Positions 1 through 9,486 of a stretch of 64,000 nt of DNA are shown here, piece by piece. The stretch covers positions 310,001 to 374,000 of the forward strand of contig NZ_VWPH01000005.1 of assembly GCF_008630535.1 (NCBI RefSeq). Reading direction: 5' to 3'. The position numbers and the translations under genes were made by a program. The notes under the pieces were generated by a model. It worked only from the letters and a program-made list of their open reading frames with translations, was not told where the DNA came from and did not search any database. Positions within the stretch are counted from its first letter, which is position 1, and every line of letters starts with the position of its first letter. Source of the stretch: Saccharopolyspora hirsuta. Its GTDB lineage: Bacteria > Actinomycetota > Actinomycetes > Mycobacteriales > Pseudonocardiaceae.

Positions 1-6
1 CGAGGC

Positions 7-1536
7 ATGACCATCAGCGACCAGCTCGCCCGCCACTCCCGCAAGATCCCCGACGAGATCGCGCTGCGCTTCGCGGGCACCAGCCGCAGCTACCGCGAGC
101 TCGACGAGCGCGTCTCCCGGCTGGCCAACGCGCTCGCCGAACGCGGTGTGGCGCAAGGCGATCGCATCGCGGTGCTCGGCCGCAACGGCCTGGAGGTCAT
201 CGAGTCCTACCTCGCCGCAGCCCGGTTGGGCGCGATCTGCGTGCCGATCAACTTCCGGCTGGTCGCCGACGAGGTGGCCTACGTCCTCGCCGACAGCGGC
301 ACCCGCGCCGTGATCGTCGACGAGCTGTTCACCGACGTGCTGGACAAGGCGGCGGGGTCCGATGTGGACGTCCGGCTGGTCGTCGGGGAATCCGGCGACT
401 ACGAGGCGGCGCTGGCCGCGGCCTCGCCCGTCCACGCCGAGATCGCGGTGGACGAGCAGTCCCCGGCGTTCATCATGTACACCTCCGGCACCACCGGCCG
501 CCCCAAGGGCGCGGTGCTCAGCCACCACAACCTGCTGATGCACACGTTCAGCTCGGCGGTGCACCACGGCATCAGCGGCGACGACCAGGTGTGGCTGGTC
601 GGGGTGCCGCTGTTCCACATCGCCGGGGTGTCCGGGATGCTGCCCTACCTGCTGCAGGGCGGCCGGATCGTGGTCGCCCCCTCGGGGCGGTTCGACCCGG
701 CGGAGACCGTCGAGCTGCTGGCGCGGGAGCGGATCACCGCGTGCTTCCTGGTCCCCGCGCAGTGGCAGGCGATCTGCGACCTGCCCGACCTCGGCGCGCA
801 CGACCTCTCCGCGCTGCGCCGGATCACCTGGGGCGCCGCGCCCGCGTCCACCACGCTGCTGCGGGCCATGTTCGAGAAGTTCCCGGACGCCGACATCACC
901 ACCGCGTTCGGGCAGACCGAGTGCAGCCCGGTGACCACCGTCCTGCGCGCCGAGGACGCGCTGCGCAAGATCGGCTCGGTGGGCACGCCGATGCTCAACG
1001 TCGAGGTGCGGATCGTCGACGACGACATGAACGACGTGCCGCCGGGCGAGGTCGGCGAGATCGTCTACCGGGGCCCGACGGTGATGCGGGAGTACTGGGG
1101 CAAACCCGCCGAGACCGCCGAGGCGTTCCGCGGCGGCTGGTTCCACTCCGGCGACCTGGTGCGCCAGGACGAGGACGGCTACCTCTACGTGGTGGACCGC
1201 AAGAAGGACATGATCATCTCCGGCGGGGAGAACATCTACTGCGCCGAGGTCGAGGACGCGCTGGCGGCGCACCCCAAGGTCGCCGAGGTCGCCCTGATCG
1301 GCGTGCCGGACGAGCGCTGGGGCGAGACCCCGCTGGCGGTGATCGGACCGCGCGACCCCGCCGACCCGCCCTCCCCCGGCGACGTCGCGGAGTGGTGCCG
1401 CGACCGGCTGGCCGGGTACAAGCGGCCGCGCCGGATCGCCGTGGTCGACGAGCTCCCGCGCAACCCCAGCGGCAAGGTGCTCAAGACCCAGCTGCGCGCC
1501 GACCACGCAGCGGGACGGCTCGCCGTCCAGGAATAA
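7..1536 (+). CDS. Fatty-acid/aromatic acyl-CoA synthetase (AMP-forming)
   Basis: ANL-superfamily ligase that activates a carboxylic acid as acyl-AMP and transfers it to CoA. The 509-residue product has the normal family length. Visible motifs are the P-loop-like YTSGTTGRPKG near residue 158, the A5-like region GQTECSP near 305, the hinge and A8 region VDRKKDMIISGGENIY near 400, and the catalytic-lysine context NPSGKVLK near the C terminus. No signal peptide, so it is cytosolic. The ATG at 7 fits the family N terminus. A nitronate monooxygenase-like gene follows 111 bases later with an operator-like dyad between them. Substrate chain length cannot be read from sequence. Confidence 0.9.
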   Translation: MTISDQLARHSRKIPDEIALRFAGTSRSYRELDERVSRLANALAERGVAQGDRIAVLGRNGLEVIESYLAAARLGAICVPINFRLVADEVAYVLADSGTRAVIVDELFTDVLDKAAGSDVDVRLVVGESGDYEAALAAASPVHAEIAVDEQSPAFIMYTSGTTGRPKGAVLSHHNLLMHTFSSAVHHGISGDDQVWLVGVPLFHIAGVSGMLPYLLQGGRIVVAPSGRFDPAETVELLARERITACFLVPAQWQAICDLPDLGAHDLSALRRITWGAAPASTTLLRAMFEKFPDADITTAFGQTECSPVTTVLRAEDALRKIGSVGTPMLNVEVRIVDDDMNDVPPGEVGEIVYRGPTVMREYWGKPAETAEAFRGGWFHSGDLVRQDEDGYLYVVDRKKDMIISGGENIYCAEVEDALAAHPKVAEVALIGVPDERWGETPLAVIGPRDPADPPSPGDVAEWCRDRLAGYKRPRRIAVVDELPRNPSGKVLKTQLRADHAAGRLAVQE

Positions 1537-1577
1537 CGCGCCGCCATCGCAGGAGACCGCGACCCGCGCGAACCAGG

Positions 1578-1610
1578 TATGCAACTCGTTGCATTGCAAC
1601 TGCGTGCATA
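1578..1610. promoter_or_regulatory. Nested palindromic operator candidate upstream of nitronate monooxygenase gene
   Basis: ATGCAAC (1579-1585) and GTTGCAT (1588-1594) form a perfect 7-bp dyad around two bases. A third half-site TGCAAC (1595-1600) pairs with GTTGCA in an overlapping dyad, and outer arms TATGCA (1578) and TGCATA (1605) close the array. This looks like a TetR/MarR-type operator with several half-sites. It lies about 40 bases before the ATG at 1648. The regulator is unknown; the PadR gene at 2699 is the nearest candidate in the same direction. Confidence 0.55.
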
Positions 1611-1611
1611 G

Positions 1612-2634
<1,023 letters not shown>

Positions 2635-2698
2635 TCCGGGCGTCCACTGCGGACTATCGTCGGCACCGGCAGTGCCCACCCGAGCTGAGGAGCCTTCG

Positions 2699-3244
2699 GT
2701 GTCGTTGGAGTACGCGATCCTGGTGTCGCTGCAGGAGCGCGCGGGTTCCGGGTACGAGCTGGCCAGGCGGTTCGACAAGTCGATCGGGTTCTTCTGGGGA
2801 GCCAGCCACCAGCAGATCTACCGCAGCCTGAAGCGGATGGTGGAGCTCGGCTGGGTGACCGGCGACGCGGTCGCGCAGGAGAAGCGGCCGGACAAGAAGG
2901 TCTACCGGGTCAGCGAGGCCGGTGCCGCCGAACTGGCCCGCTGGCTCGCCGAACCCGCCGACCCGCCGACCGTGCGCAACGAGCTGTCGGTGAAGATCCG
3001 CGGCGCCTCCTACGGCGAGGTGGCCCAGGTCCTCGCCGAGGTCGGCCGCCACCGCCGCCTGCACGCCGAGCGCCTGGCGATCTACCGGGCGATCGAGCAG
3101 CGCGACTTCCCGGACCCGACCCGGCTGTCCGGCCAGTCCCTGCACCAGTTCCTGGTGCTGCGCGGCGGGATCCGCACCGAGCAGTCGATGGTCGACTGGT
3201 GCGACGAGGTCATCGGCGCGCTCGAGGACGACAGCAGCGCCTGA
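2699..3244 (+). CDS. PadR family transcriptional regulator
   Basis: Winged-helix DNA-binding protein of about 181 residues. The N terminus (LEYAILVSLQERAGSGYELARRF) and the following QQIYRSLKRMVELGWV and KKVYRVSEAG segments are the PadR winged helix. The C-terminal half is the dimerisation helix region of the PadR/Vir type. I chose the GTG at 2699 because GAGGAG lies six bases upstream and translation then begins exactly at the domain edge. The open frame extends further upstream, but only as overlap with the preceding gene. It probably represses nearby genes; the ligand is unknown. Confidence 0.88.
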   Translation: MSLEYAILVSLQERAGSGYELARRFDKSIGFFWGASHQQIYRSLKRMVELGWVTGDAVAQEKRPDKKVYRVSEAGAAELARWLAEPADPPTVRNELSVKIRGASYGEVAQVLAEVGRHRRLHAERLAIYRAIEQRDFPDPTRLSGQSLHQFLVLRGGIRTEQSMVDWCDEVIGALEDDSSA

Positions 3245-3253
3245 CCCGGCCGC

Positions 3254-3718
3254 TCAATCCCGCTGCGCCTGGCGCTGTTCCGCGACCAGGCCGTTCATGT
3301 CGCGCAGGAAGCGGCGGATCGCGTCGCGGTCGCTCGCTCGGTAGCCGCGCATCCTGCCGACGGCCCGGTCGATGAGCGGGCCGAAGAACGACCAGCCGAG
3401 TTTGACGGCCTGCTCCGCCACGACCAGCCGCACCCGCCGCCGGTCCGCCGGGTCCTTCTCCCGCCGGACGTGGCCGCGCTGTTCGAGCCGGTCGACCAGC
3501 GCGGTGACCGCGGCGGAGTTCAGCCCGAGCTGCTCCCCCAGCTTCCCCGGCGTCGCGGTCTCCCCGGCCCGGTGCGCGTCCAGCAGGGCGATCAGCGCGC
3601 GCAGGTCGGTGGGGTGCAGGTCGTTGGCACCGGCGAACTCCGCGGCCAGCAGGTCCAGTTCGACGGTGACCGCGCGCAGCAGGTGGACCAGTTCCAGTTC
3701 GTCCTCCACGTCGACCAT
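3254..3718 (-). CDS. MarR family transcriptional regulator
   Basis: About 154 residues from the ATG at 3718, typical for MarR. The winged helix spans roughly residues 45-115 (LGEQLGLNSAAVTALVDRLE as recognition region, then DPADRRRVRLVV as the wing with its conserved D-R-R). It is divergent from an alpha/beta hydrolase gene, with a short palindrome between the two starts, the usual layout of an autoregulated MarR repressor and its target. The longer open frame to 3802 would cover the operator and run into the neighbour's start, so I reject that start. Ligand unknown. Confidence 0.88.
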   Translation of the reverse strand: MVDVEDELELVHLLRAVTVELDLLAAEFAGANDLHPTDLRALIALLDAHRAGETATPGKLGEQLGLNSAAVTALVDRLEQRGHVRREKDPADRRRVRLVVAEQAVKLGWSFFGPLIDRAVGRMRGYRASDRDAIRRFLRDMNGLVAEQRQAQRD

Positions 3719-3725
3719 GTTAATC

Positions 3726-3740
3726 TCTCGATCATCGAGA
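3726..3740. promoter_or_regulatory. MarR-type operator between divergent genes
   Basis: TCTCGAT and ATCGAGA are perfect 7-bp arms around a single C. The site lies 8 bases from the MarR start (3718) and 22 bases from the hydrolase start (3762), so bound protein would block both. Size and position are typical for MarR dimers. Inference from sequence only. Confidence 0.6.
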
Positions 3741-3761
3741 TGCTCGACGAGTGAGGTGAAC

Positions 3762-4604
3762 ATGGGGTTCCGGGACCTGGCGGACGCCGCGGACTTCTTC
3801 ACCGCCTACGACACCGCGTTCGCGCACTGGCCGATCCCGGTCGAAGCCCGCGATCTCGACTCCGCCCGCGGCACCACCCGCGTCCACCTCTGCGGCAACC
3901 CCGGCGGACGGCCGCTGGTCCTGCTGCCCGGCGGCGGCGCGACCTCGGCGATCTGGGCGGCCAACGTCGAAGCGCTCGGCGAAACCCACCGCATCCACGC
4001 CGTCGACCTGCTCGGGGAGGCCGGGCGCAGCGCGGCGCGCGGGACGGCGGTGCGCAACGTCGACGACCTGATGTCCTGGCTGGACGACCTCTTCGACCAG
4101 CTCGGCCTGGAATCGGCGGACCTGTGCGGGCATTCCTACGGCGCCTGGATCGCGCTGCACCACGCCGTGCGCTCACCGCGCGTGCGCCGCCTCGCCCTGC
4201 TGGACCCGACGGGCTGCTTCACCAAGTGGAACCCCCGGTACCTGCTGCGCGCCCTGCCAACGCTGCTGCGCCCGAGTCCCCGTCGGACGCGCGACTTCCT
4301 GCGGTGGGAGACCGGCGGCGCGGCGTTCGACCCCGCGCAGCTGGAGCTGCTGGCCCGCGCGGCGACGTTCCGGCGGGAGAGGGTGATCAGCGGCCCCGGA
4401 CCCGATCCCACCCGGCTGTCGGCGCCCACGCTCGTCGTGGGCGCGGCGAGGTCGAAGGTGCACGACGCCGATCGGCTCATCGCGGAGGCGCGTCGCGCGA
4501 TTCCGGCCGTCCGCACCGAAGTGCTGCCGTGCACCAGCCACCACGCGATTCCCTGGCACGACGCCGAACGCCTCAACGCCGTGCTGGCCGACTTCCTGAG
4601 CTGA
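3762..4604 (+). CDS. Alpha/beta hydrolase
   Basis: 280-residue alpha/beta-hydrolase fold protein. The oxyanion-hole region is LLPGGGATS near residue 55, the nucleophile elbow is GHSYG with Ser125, and the terminal histidine is likely in TSHHAIPWH near 260. No signal peptide. Start ATG at 3762 follows GTGAGGTG; the upstream open frame would read through the MarR operator and gene, so it is not used. Substrate is not evident; esterase, lactonase and epoxide hydrolase-like activities are all possible. Probably controlled by the divergent MarR protein. Confidence 0.85.
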   Translation: MGFRDLADAADFFTAYDTAFAHWPIPVEARDLDSARGTTRVHLCGNPGGRPLVLLPGGGATSAIWAANVEALGETHRIHAVDLLGEAGRSAARGTAVRNVDDLMSWLDDLFDQLGLESADLCGHSYGAWIALHHAVRSPRVRRLALLDPTGCFTKWNPRYLLRALPTLLRPSPRRTRDFLRWETGGAAFDPAQLELLARAATFRRERVISGPGPDPTRLSAPTLVVGAARSKVHDADRLIAEARRAIPAVRTEVLPCTSHHAIPWHDAERLNAVLADFLS

Positions 4605-4608
4605 GTGC

Positions 4609-4636
4609 GCGAGGGGCGCCCGCGGGCGCCCCTCGC
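4609..4636. terminator. Bidirectional terminator hairpin
   Basis: A 28-bp perfect palindrome with 14-base arms (GCGAGGGGCGCCCG and its complement) lies between the convergent hydrolase (ends 4604) and endonuclease (ends 4645). No long T run, as is usual in high-GC actinomycetes. Confidence 0.75.
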
Positions 4637-4644
4637 TCTGCGGT

Positions 4645-5418
4645 TCACCAGATCTCGGCGACCCACTCCGGGTGGTCGATGAACGGGTTCCGGTTGTGCT
4701 GGAACTGGTCGAAGATGACCTGGTTGCGGCGCTGCTCCGCGGCGTCCGGCGGGTCCTGCTCGTGCCACTGCTTGAGCACCGAGACCCGGCCGATGTGCGG
4801 GGCGCTGCCGTTGCCGACCTCGTCGTTGACCTCCAGGTCGGCGAAGCCGTCGTCACCCTCGTAGCGGACCGACATGTAGAAGATCATCCGGGCGACGTCG
4901 CCCTTGACCTCGTCGCGCGGCTCCCACGAGTCGCCGTCGGTGAAGTTGCCGGGCGCCTCGGCGACCTCGTCGCCGCCCATGTCGAAGTCCTTGCTGCCGC
5001 GCTCGGAGTTGACCGAGACGTCGGTCGGGCGCAGGTGGTGGACGTCGGTGCCGGGACCGGGCGCGGTGCCGAAGTCGCCGTGCGACTTGGCCCAGACGTG
5101 CTCGCGGTTCCAGTCGTCGGCGTCGCCGCCGTTGGAGTCCTTGCTCTGCGACCGGCCGGTGTAGAGCAGGACCACGTTGTTGGTGTTGTTCGGGTCCTCG
5201 TCGGTGACCTTGAGCGCGTCCCACACCTCGTCGTAGCTCAACGTGGTGGTGCCGCTGCTGATGATCTGGTGCAGCGCGGCCTCGAGCTCCGGGCCGGTCT
5301 TGCCGATCGCGTCCTGGTAGTAGTCGTCGGCGGTGGACGCGGCCGCGGACGGTACCGGGATCGCCACCAGGGCGATGCCGAATAACAGGGATAACGACTT
5401 CAATCGGGTGGTCTTCAT
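4645..5418 (-). CDS. Secreted endonuclease I family nuclease
   Basis: Extracellular nuclease of the endonuclease I (EndA/NucM-like, beta-beta-alpha metal) family, 257 residues from the ATG at 5418. A Sec signal peptide is plain: positive MKTTRLK, hydrophobic LSLLFGIALVAI, then PSAAAS cleavage region. The catalytic region shows WNREHVWAKSHG (likely metal/active-site His), TDVHHLRP and NSERGSKDFD, all family hallmarks. It probably degrades external DNA for nutrition or competition. The open frame begins earlier, but the chosen start gives a clean signal peptide. It ends against a shared terminator. Confidence 0.9.
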   Translation of the reverse strand: MKTTRLKSLSLLFGIALVAIPVPSAAASTADDYYQDAIGKTGPELEAALHQIISSGTTTLSYDEVWDALKVTDEDPNNTNNVVLLYTGRSQSKDSNGGDADDWNREHVWAKSHGDFGTAPGPGTDVHHLRPTDVSVNSERGSKDFDMGGDEVAEAPGNFTDGDSWEPRDEVKGDVARMIFYMSVRYEGDDGFADLEVNDEVGNGSAPHIGRVSVLKQWHEQDPPDAAEQRRNQVIFDQFQHNRNPFIDHPEWVAEIW

Positions 5419-5594
5419 CGGTGTTGGTCCTCTCCCCGTGGGCAACCGGGGGAAGCGTGCCACACCGACGATCACCATTGGGTGAACCAATTGGGGGAGC
5501 CCGATGTCGGACAGTGATCAAGTTCGCGAACGCCGGATGGCACCGAACCCGGCGAACACCTCGCAAACTGGGAAAACGTCCGGGAACCGGGCGG

Positions 5595-6716
5595 TCACCC
5601 GCGGTTCCGGCGCGGCCACCAAACGGAAACAACGGGAATAGTCAGCGCCAGCAGCAGCGCCGGGAGCAGGAAGCCCAGCGCCGGGTCGTACCGGTAGAGC
5701 CCGGTGAACGCTGCGGGGGAAGCCGACATCCCCAGGAAGCGCAGCGCGGAGACCACCGAGATGACCCCGCCGCCGGAGGACCCGCCGACGAGCACCGTCG
5801 CGTTGATGCCGACCAGCACCAGCTGCGCGCAGATCCCGCCGACGGCCCAGGCCAGCGCCACCACCGGCAGCCAGTCGGCCAGCCCGATCGACCCGACCGC
5901 GACCGCCGCGACCAGCAGTCCCGCGACCACCACCGCGCGCGGCCCGAACCGGTCCACCGCCCCACCGGTCAGCCGGGCCGTGACCGCCCCGGCGATGCCG
6001 AAACCGGTCAGCACCAGGCCCCGGGCGCCGGGGCTCAGCGCGAAGGCGTCGTCGAGCCGGAAGGAGACCAGGAACGGCAGACCGGCCAGCGCCGCCCAGG
6101 CGACGAACGCCACCCCGCCCACCAGCAGCACCGGCGAGCGCCAGGCCTCGCGCAACGCGGCCGGGCGTCGCTGCTGGTCGCCGGGCTCGTCAGCGGGCAG
6201 CGGGCCGACCGCGAGCACCGCCGCCACCGCGGCCAGCCCGACGAAGGCCCACTGCCAGGCCCCTTCCGCGGCCACCCCGCCGACCAGCGGCGCCGTGGTC
6301 TGGCCGATCGCCTGCATCGCGCCGTAGGTGCCCAGCGCCCGGCCGAGCCGGTCCTTCGGCGTCACGGCGGCGAGCTTGGCCAGCAGCAGCGGTGTCGTGA
6401 AGGCGTTCGCGACGCCCTGCAACCCGCGGCTGACCTGGAACAGCCAGAACCACGGCGCCACCGCCGCGAGCAGCGCGGCCAGCACGTAGGCCACGTAGGC
6501 GACCCGGATGCTGCGCGCCATCCCCCAGCGCTCGCCGAGGCTCCCGGACACCAGCATGACGAACGCGAACGGCAGCAGGTAGGCCGTCAGCGAGGTCGCC
6601 GCGGTCGCCTGCGAGACGGCGAAGCTCCGCCCCAGCTCCGGCAGCATCGCCGACACCACGCCACCGCCGAACGGCCCCAGCAGACCGCCCACGTACAGCG
6701 GGATCCGGGAGTTCAC
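5595..6716 (-). CDS. MFS transporter (drug efflux type)
   Basis: About 373 residues from the GTG at 6716, mostly hydrophobic, 11-12 predicted membrane segments. SGSLGERWG after the second segment is a variant of the MFS A motif. Similarity to DHA-type multidrug or metabolite exporters is by general appearance only. An in-frame ATG at 6797 would add 27 mostly hydrophilic residues; GTG is preferred because the first membrane helix follows directly. It lies downstream of, and co-directional with, the luciferase-like gene (117-base gap). Substrate unknown. Confidence 0.8.
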   Translation of the reverse strand: MNSRIPLYVGGLLGPFGGGVVSAMLPELGRSFAVSQATAATSLTAYLLPFAFVMLVSGSLGERWGMARSIRVAYVAYVLAALLAAVAPWFWLFQVSRGLQGVANAFTTPLLLAKLAAVTPKDRLGRALGTYGAMQAIGQTTAPLVGGVAAEGAWQWAFVGLAAVAAVLAVGPLPADEPGDQQRRPAALREAWRSPVLLVGGVAFVAWAALAGLPFLVSFRLDDAFALSPGARGLVLTGFGIAGAVTARLTGGAVDRFGPRAVVVAGLLVAAVAVGSIGLADWLPVVALAWAVGGICAQLVLVGINATVLVGGSSGGGVISVVSALRFLGMSASPAAFTGLYRYDPALGFLLPALLLALTIPVVSVWWPRRNRG

Positions 6717-6833
6717 CGCGCGGGAACCCCGCCAGCGACCCGTCCGCGCATACCCCAAACCTTTCGCCGAGCGAACTACCCACCGGCAGTGGATCACACC
6801 GCGCCGGCGAAGTCGAGCGACCCCCGCCGCACG

Positions 6834-7865
6834 TCACAGCCGCGCCAGCTGCGGGGCCACCTCCGCGGCGAAGAGTTCCAGCGATTCGGCGACCAGCGGG
6901 AAGGGCATGCCGCCGATCTGCGGGCCGAAGATCATCAGGTCGTGGCCGTAGCGCTCGCGGTAGGTGCCGACCTTGTCGACGATCTCCTGGGGGCTCCCGG
7001 CGAACAGCCCGCCGTCGGTGATGTTGCGCTCCAGCGTCGCCCCCACCGGTTCGTCGCCGACGCCGCCGCGGTCGCGCGTGGGGTCGCGGTCGGTCCACAG
7101 CGCCTCGTAGTAGGGCCGCAACACCTCGCGCGCCTGCTGGGACGTCTTGGCCGCGAACAGCGCCCCGCCCGAACCGACCCGGGCCAGCGCCGGGTCGCGA
7201 CCGTGGAGCTCCCACTGCCGCCGGTAGTGGTCGATCAGCCTGCCGTAGTTCTCCATGGGCTGGATGGCGTTGGCCACGAAGATCGGATCGCCGTGCCGCG
7301 CCGCGAGCTCCGGCGAGGCGAGGCTGGTGGCCACGCCGTGCCACACCCGCGGCGGCGTCTGCAGCGGACGCGGCAGGCTGGTGACGCCGTCCAGGGAGCG
7401 GAACCGGCCGCGGAAGGTGACGTCCTCCTCCCGCCACAACCGGCGCAGCACCTCGTAGTGCTCGGCCTGCAGCTCCCACTGCTGCGCGCGGTCGTAGCCG
7501 AACATGGTGTAGGGGTCGGGGGAATTGCCCTTGCCGACGATCAGCTCCAACCGGCCGTGCGACAGGTGGTCCAGGGTGGCGTAGTCCTCGGCCACCCGCA
7601 GCGGGTCGAGCGTGCTCAGCAGGGTCACGGTGGTGATCAGCCGGATGCGGCTGGTCCGGGCCGCGATGGCCGCCAGCACCACCGGCGGCGCGCTGGCCAC
7701 CGTCCGGCCCGCGTGGTGCTCGCCGAAGCCGAAGTAGTCCAGGCCCGCGTCCTCGGCCAGCTCGGCCAAGCGCACGATGTCGTCGAAGTGCCGGGTGGTC
7801 GGCACCGTCGCACCGGTGACCGGATCCGGCTGCGTGCTGCCCAGGCTCAGAACGCCCAACTGCAC
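6834..7865 (-). CDS. LLM-class flavin-dependent oxidoreductase (luciferase-like)
   Basis: 343-residue F420- or FMN-dependent luciferase-like monooxygenase fold. The N-terminal strand MQLGVLSLGS, the DYFGFGEHHAG segment near residue 43 (family F/E-H-H), and the SHGRLELIVGKGN stretch near 120 are typical. The insertion VGATLERNITDGGLF and GSPQEIVDKV near the end match the bacterial alkanal-monooxygenase-like subgroup. Cytosolic. Starts at the ATG at 7865. Substrate unknown; the co-directional MFS exporter 117 bases downstream may handle a related compound. Confidence 0.87.
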   Translation of the reverse strand: MQLGVLSLGSTQPDPVTGATVPTTRHFDDIVRLAELAEDAGLDYFGFGEHHAGRTVASAPPVVLAAIAARTSRIRLITTVTLLSTLDPLRVAEDYATLDHLSHGRLELIVGKGNSPDPYTMFGYDRAQQWELQAEHYEVLRRLWREEDVTFRGRFRSLDGVTSLPRPLQTPPRVWHGVATSLASPELAARHGDPIFVANAIQPMENYGRLIDHYRRQWELHGRDPALARVGSGGALFAAKTSQQAREVLRPYYEALWTDRDPTRDRGGVGDEPVGATLERNITDGGLFAGSPQEIVDKVGTYRERYGHDLMIFGPQIGGMPFPLVAESLELFAAEVAPQLARL

Positions 7866-8076
7866 GACCGCGCACCTCCTCGGCGGCCCACCGGCCGCAC
7901 GTGTCGGAAATGTCCACTCAGGACTGATCAGCGATGCGGTGCGGTCAGCGGGGACACGCCTGGCTCGCCACGCGACGCAGGTCGACGTGCCGACGCCGGA
8001 TCAGCGCGATCATCACGCCACCGATCCTCGGACCGCCGCAAGCGGGGTGTCAACGCCTCCCAGGACGTGGACGCCC

Positions 8077-8835
8077 TCAGCGCCCCGTGCCGACGCGGTG
8101 GTCAGCGGCCAGGTCGTGCGCGCGAGCGAGCAGGTCGGCGGGCAGTGCAGCGGGTTCCAGGCCGTAGCGGTCGTCGTAGGCCGTGATCACCTCGGCCTCC
8201 AGCGCGCCCAGTTCGAGGCCCGGGGACTCGTCCACGACCGATCCCACGGAGTCGTCGTCGAAGGGCAGCTCCAGCAGCCGGTAGACGTCGGTGAGCAGCG
8301 GGCGCAGCACGTCGGTGTCGTCGAAGATCACCACCGCGCTGAACAGCCAGGCGCTCCGCACCAACCGCTGCGCGGTGCCGACCAGCTTCACGCGACCCCG
8401 CGCGTTCACGCTGTGCGCGCCGGGGCAGTACTCCCCCGGCACGGCACCGATCTGCGCTTCGACGCCGTGCTTGCGCAGCACGTCGGCCCACAGCTCGGCG
8501 TAGCCGGTGAACCGCTCCTCCATCCCGGACAGGTAGCCGGGGTCCGGGCCGACGTGGTCGACCACCAGCGAGCGCTCGGTGTAGGCCACCGCCCGGCCAC
8601 CGGGTGCGCGCACCACCGGGGTGAACCCGGCCTCGCGCACGGCCCGGACGGCGTCCGGGAACCCGGGCAGCAGGGTGTCCCGGCGGCCGAAGGCCACGAC
8701 GCGCCCGCTGGGCCGGTAGATCCGCATCCCGGCACCGGCCTCACCGGCGCTGACCCGGCGCAGCATCGCGTGCGCGACCGCGACCTCCGAGGCCTGGTCC
8801 CCATCCGCTCCGAGCGCACCGCGATAAAGCTCCAC
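8077..8835 (-). CDS. Lipoate-protein ligase A / octanoyltransferase family protein
   Basis: 252-residue biotin/lipoate protein ligase fold. Conserved parts are RPSGRVVAFGRRD near residue 40, VVRAPGGRAVAY near 74 (the RxxGGxAV lipoyl-binding motif) and RVKLVGTAQR near 150 with the family lysine. It would attach octanoyl or lipoyl groups to E2 or GcvH domains, or salvage lipoate. It lacks the LplA C-terminal accessory domain, so LipM-like transfer or a partner is possible. Start ATG 8835. It stands alone, divergent from a YbaK-like gene. Confidence 0.8.
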   Translation of the reverse strand: MELYRGALGADGDQASEVAVAHAMLRRVSAGEAGAGMRIYRPSGRVVAFGRRDTLLPGFPDAVRAVREAGFTPVVRAPGGRAVAYTERSLVVDHVGPDPGYLSGMEERFTGYAELWADVLRKHGVEAQIGAVPGEYCPGAHSVNARGRVKLVGTAQRLVRSAWLFSAVVIFDDTDVLRPLLTDVYRLLELPFDDDSVGSVVDESPGLELGALEAEVITAYDDRYGLEPAALPADLLARAHDLAADHRVGTGR

Positions 8836-8920
8836 GGGCCGATCCTAATCGGTCGCGAGCTCGACCGACCCGCGCGCCGGATGTCCACTATGGGCATTCA
8901 GCGCGGTTCACCACCCCGCG

Positions 8921-8969
8921 TTGACCGGCGGAGCCGCCCTGACCTATCGTTCCGTTTACAGAACGATAG
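8921..8969 (+). promoter_or_regulatory. Promoter with repressor operator for the YbaK-like gene
   Basis: TTGACC (8921-8926) and TATCGT (8945-8950) are spaced 18 bases, a good sigma-70-like promoter. The -10 box lies inside a perfect inverted repeat, CTATCGTTC (8944-8952) and GAACGATAG (8961-8969), separated by eight bases. The ATG is at 8989. A dimeric repressor (TetR-like spacing) bound here would block RNA polymerase. No TetR gene is adjacent. Confidence 0.6.
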
Positions 8970-8988
8970 CCGGTTGAACAGGACAGCG

Positions 8989-9468
8989 ATGACGATCGAC
9001 CACCTCCCCACCCGCAGCCAGGAGGTCGCCCGCGCACTGGCGGCGGCCGGTGTCCGAGGCGAGGTCCGCGAGCTCGCGGACTCGACCCGCACCGCGGCGG
9101 AGGCCGCCGCCGCGCTCGGCTGCGACATCGGCGCGATCGCCAACAGCCTGGTCTTCATCTCCGACGACGAACCGGTCCTGGTCCTCACCAGCGGCAGCCA
9201 CCGAGTGAACCCCGAAGCCCTCGCCCACCGCTGGGGCCGGGGCGAGCTCCACCGAGCAACCCCGGACCAGGTCCGCGCGGCCACCGGCCAGGTGATCGGC
9301 GGAGTAGCCCCGCTCGGCCACCCAACCCCGCTGCCGACCGTCGTCGACGCAGCCCTGTCCGACTACCCCCAGATCTGGGCGGCAGCAGGCACGCCCCGAA
9401 CGGTCTTCCCCACCACAGCAGCAGAACTCCGCCGAATCACCAACGCCACCGAACTCCCCGTCACCTGA
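8989..9468 (+). CDS. YbaK/EbsC family aminoacyl-tRNA deacylase
   Basis: 159-residue protein of the YbaK/ProX editing-domain family, which hydrolyses mischarged tRNA such as Cys- or Ala-tRNA(Pro). The domain fills the whole length: LGCDIGAIANSLVF near residue 41, LTSGSHRVNP near 63, and GQVIGGVAPLGHP near 101 (the family GxxxGGxxPxG motif). Start ATG 8989 after AACAGGACAG; the upstream open frame would pass through the promoter. Freestanding rather than fused to ProRS. Expression is probably repressor-controlled, unusual for a housekeeping editing enzyme. Confidence 0.85.
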   Translation: MTIDHLPTRSQEVARALAAAGVRGEVRELADSTRTAAEAAAALGCDIGAIANSLVFISDDEPVLVLTSGSHRVNPEALAHRWGRGELHRATPDQVRAATGQVIGGVAPLGHPTPLPTVVDAALSDYPQIWAAAGTPRTVFPTTAAELRRITNATELPVT

Positions 9469-9486
9469 GCGACGGGAGCAGCGGAG

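Noticed and set aside
5504..5641. 45-codon ORF with GGGGGAG upstream, starting between the endonuclease and MFS genes.
   Set aside because: It runs into the antisense 3' end of the MFS gene, its third positions are not GC-rich, and the product is a low-complexity basic peptide.
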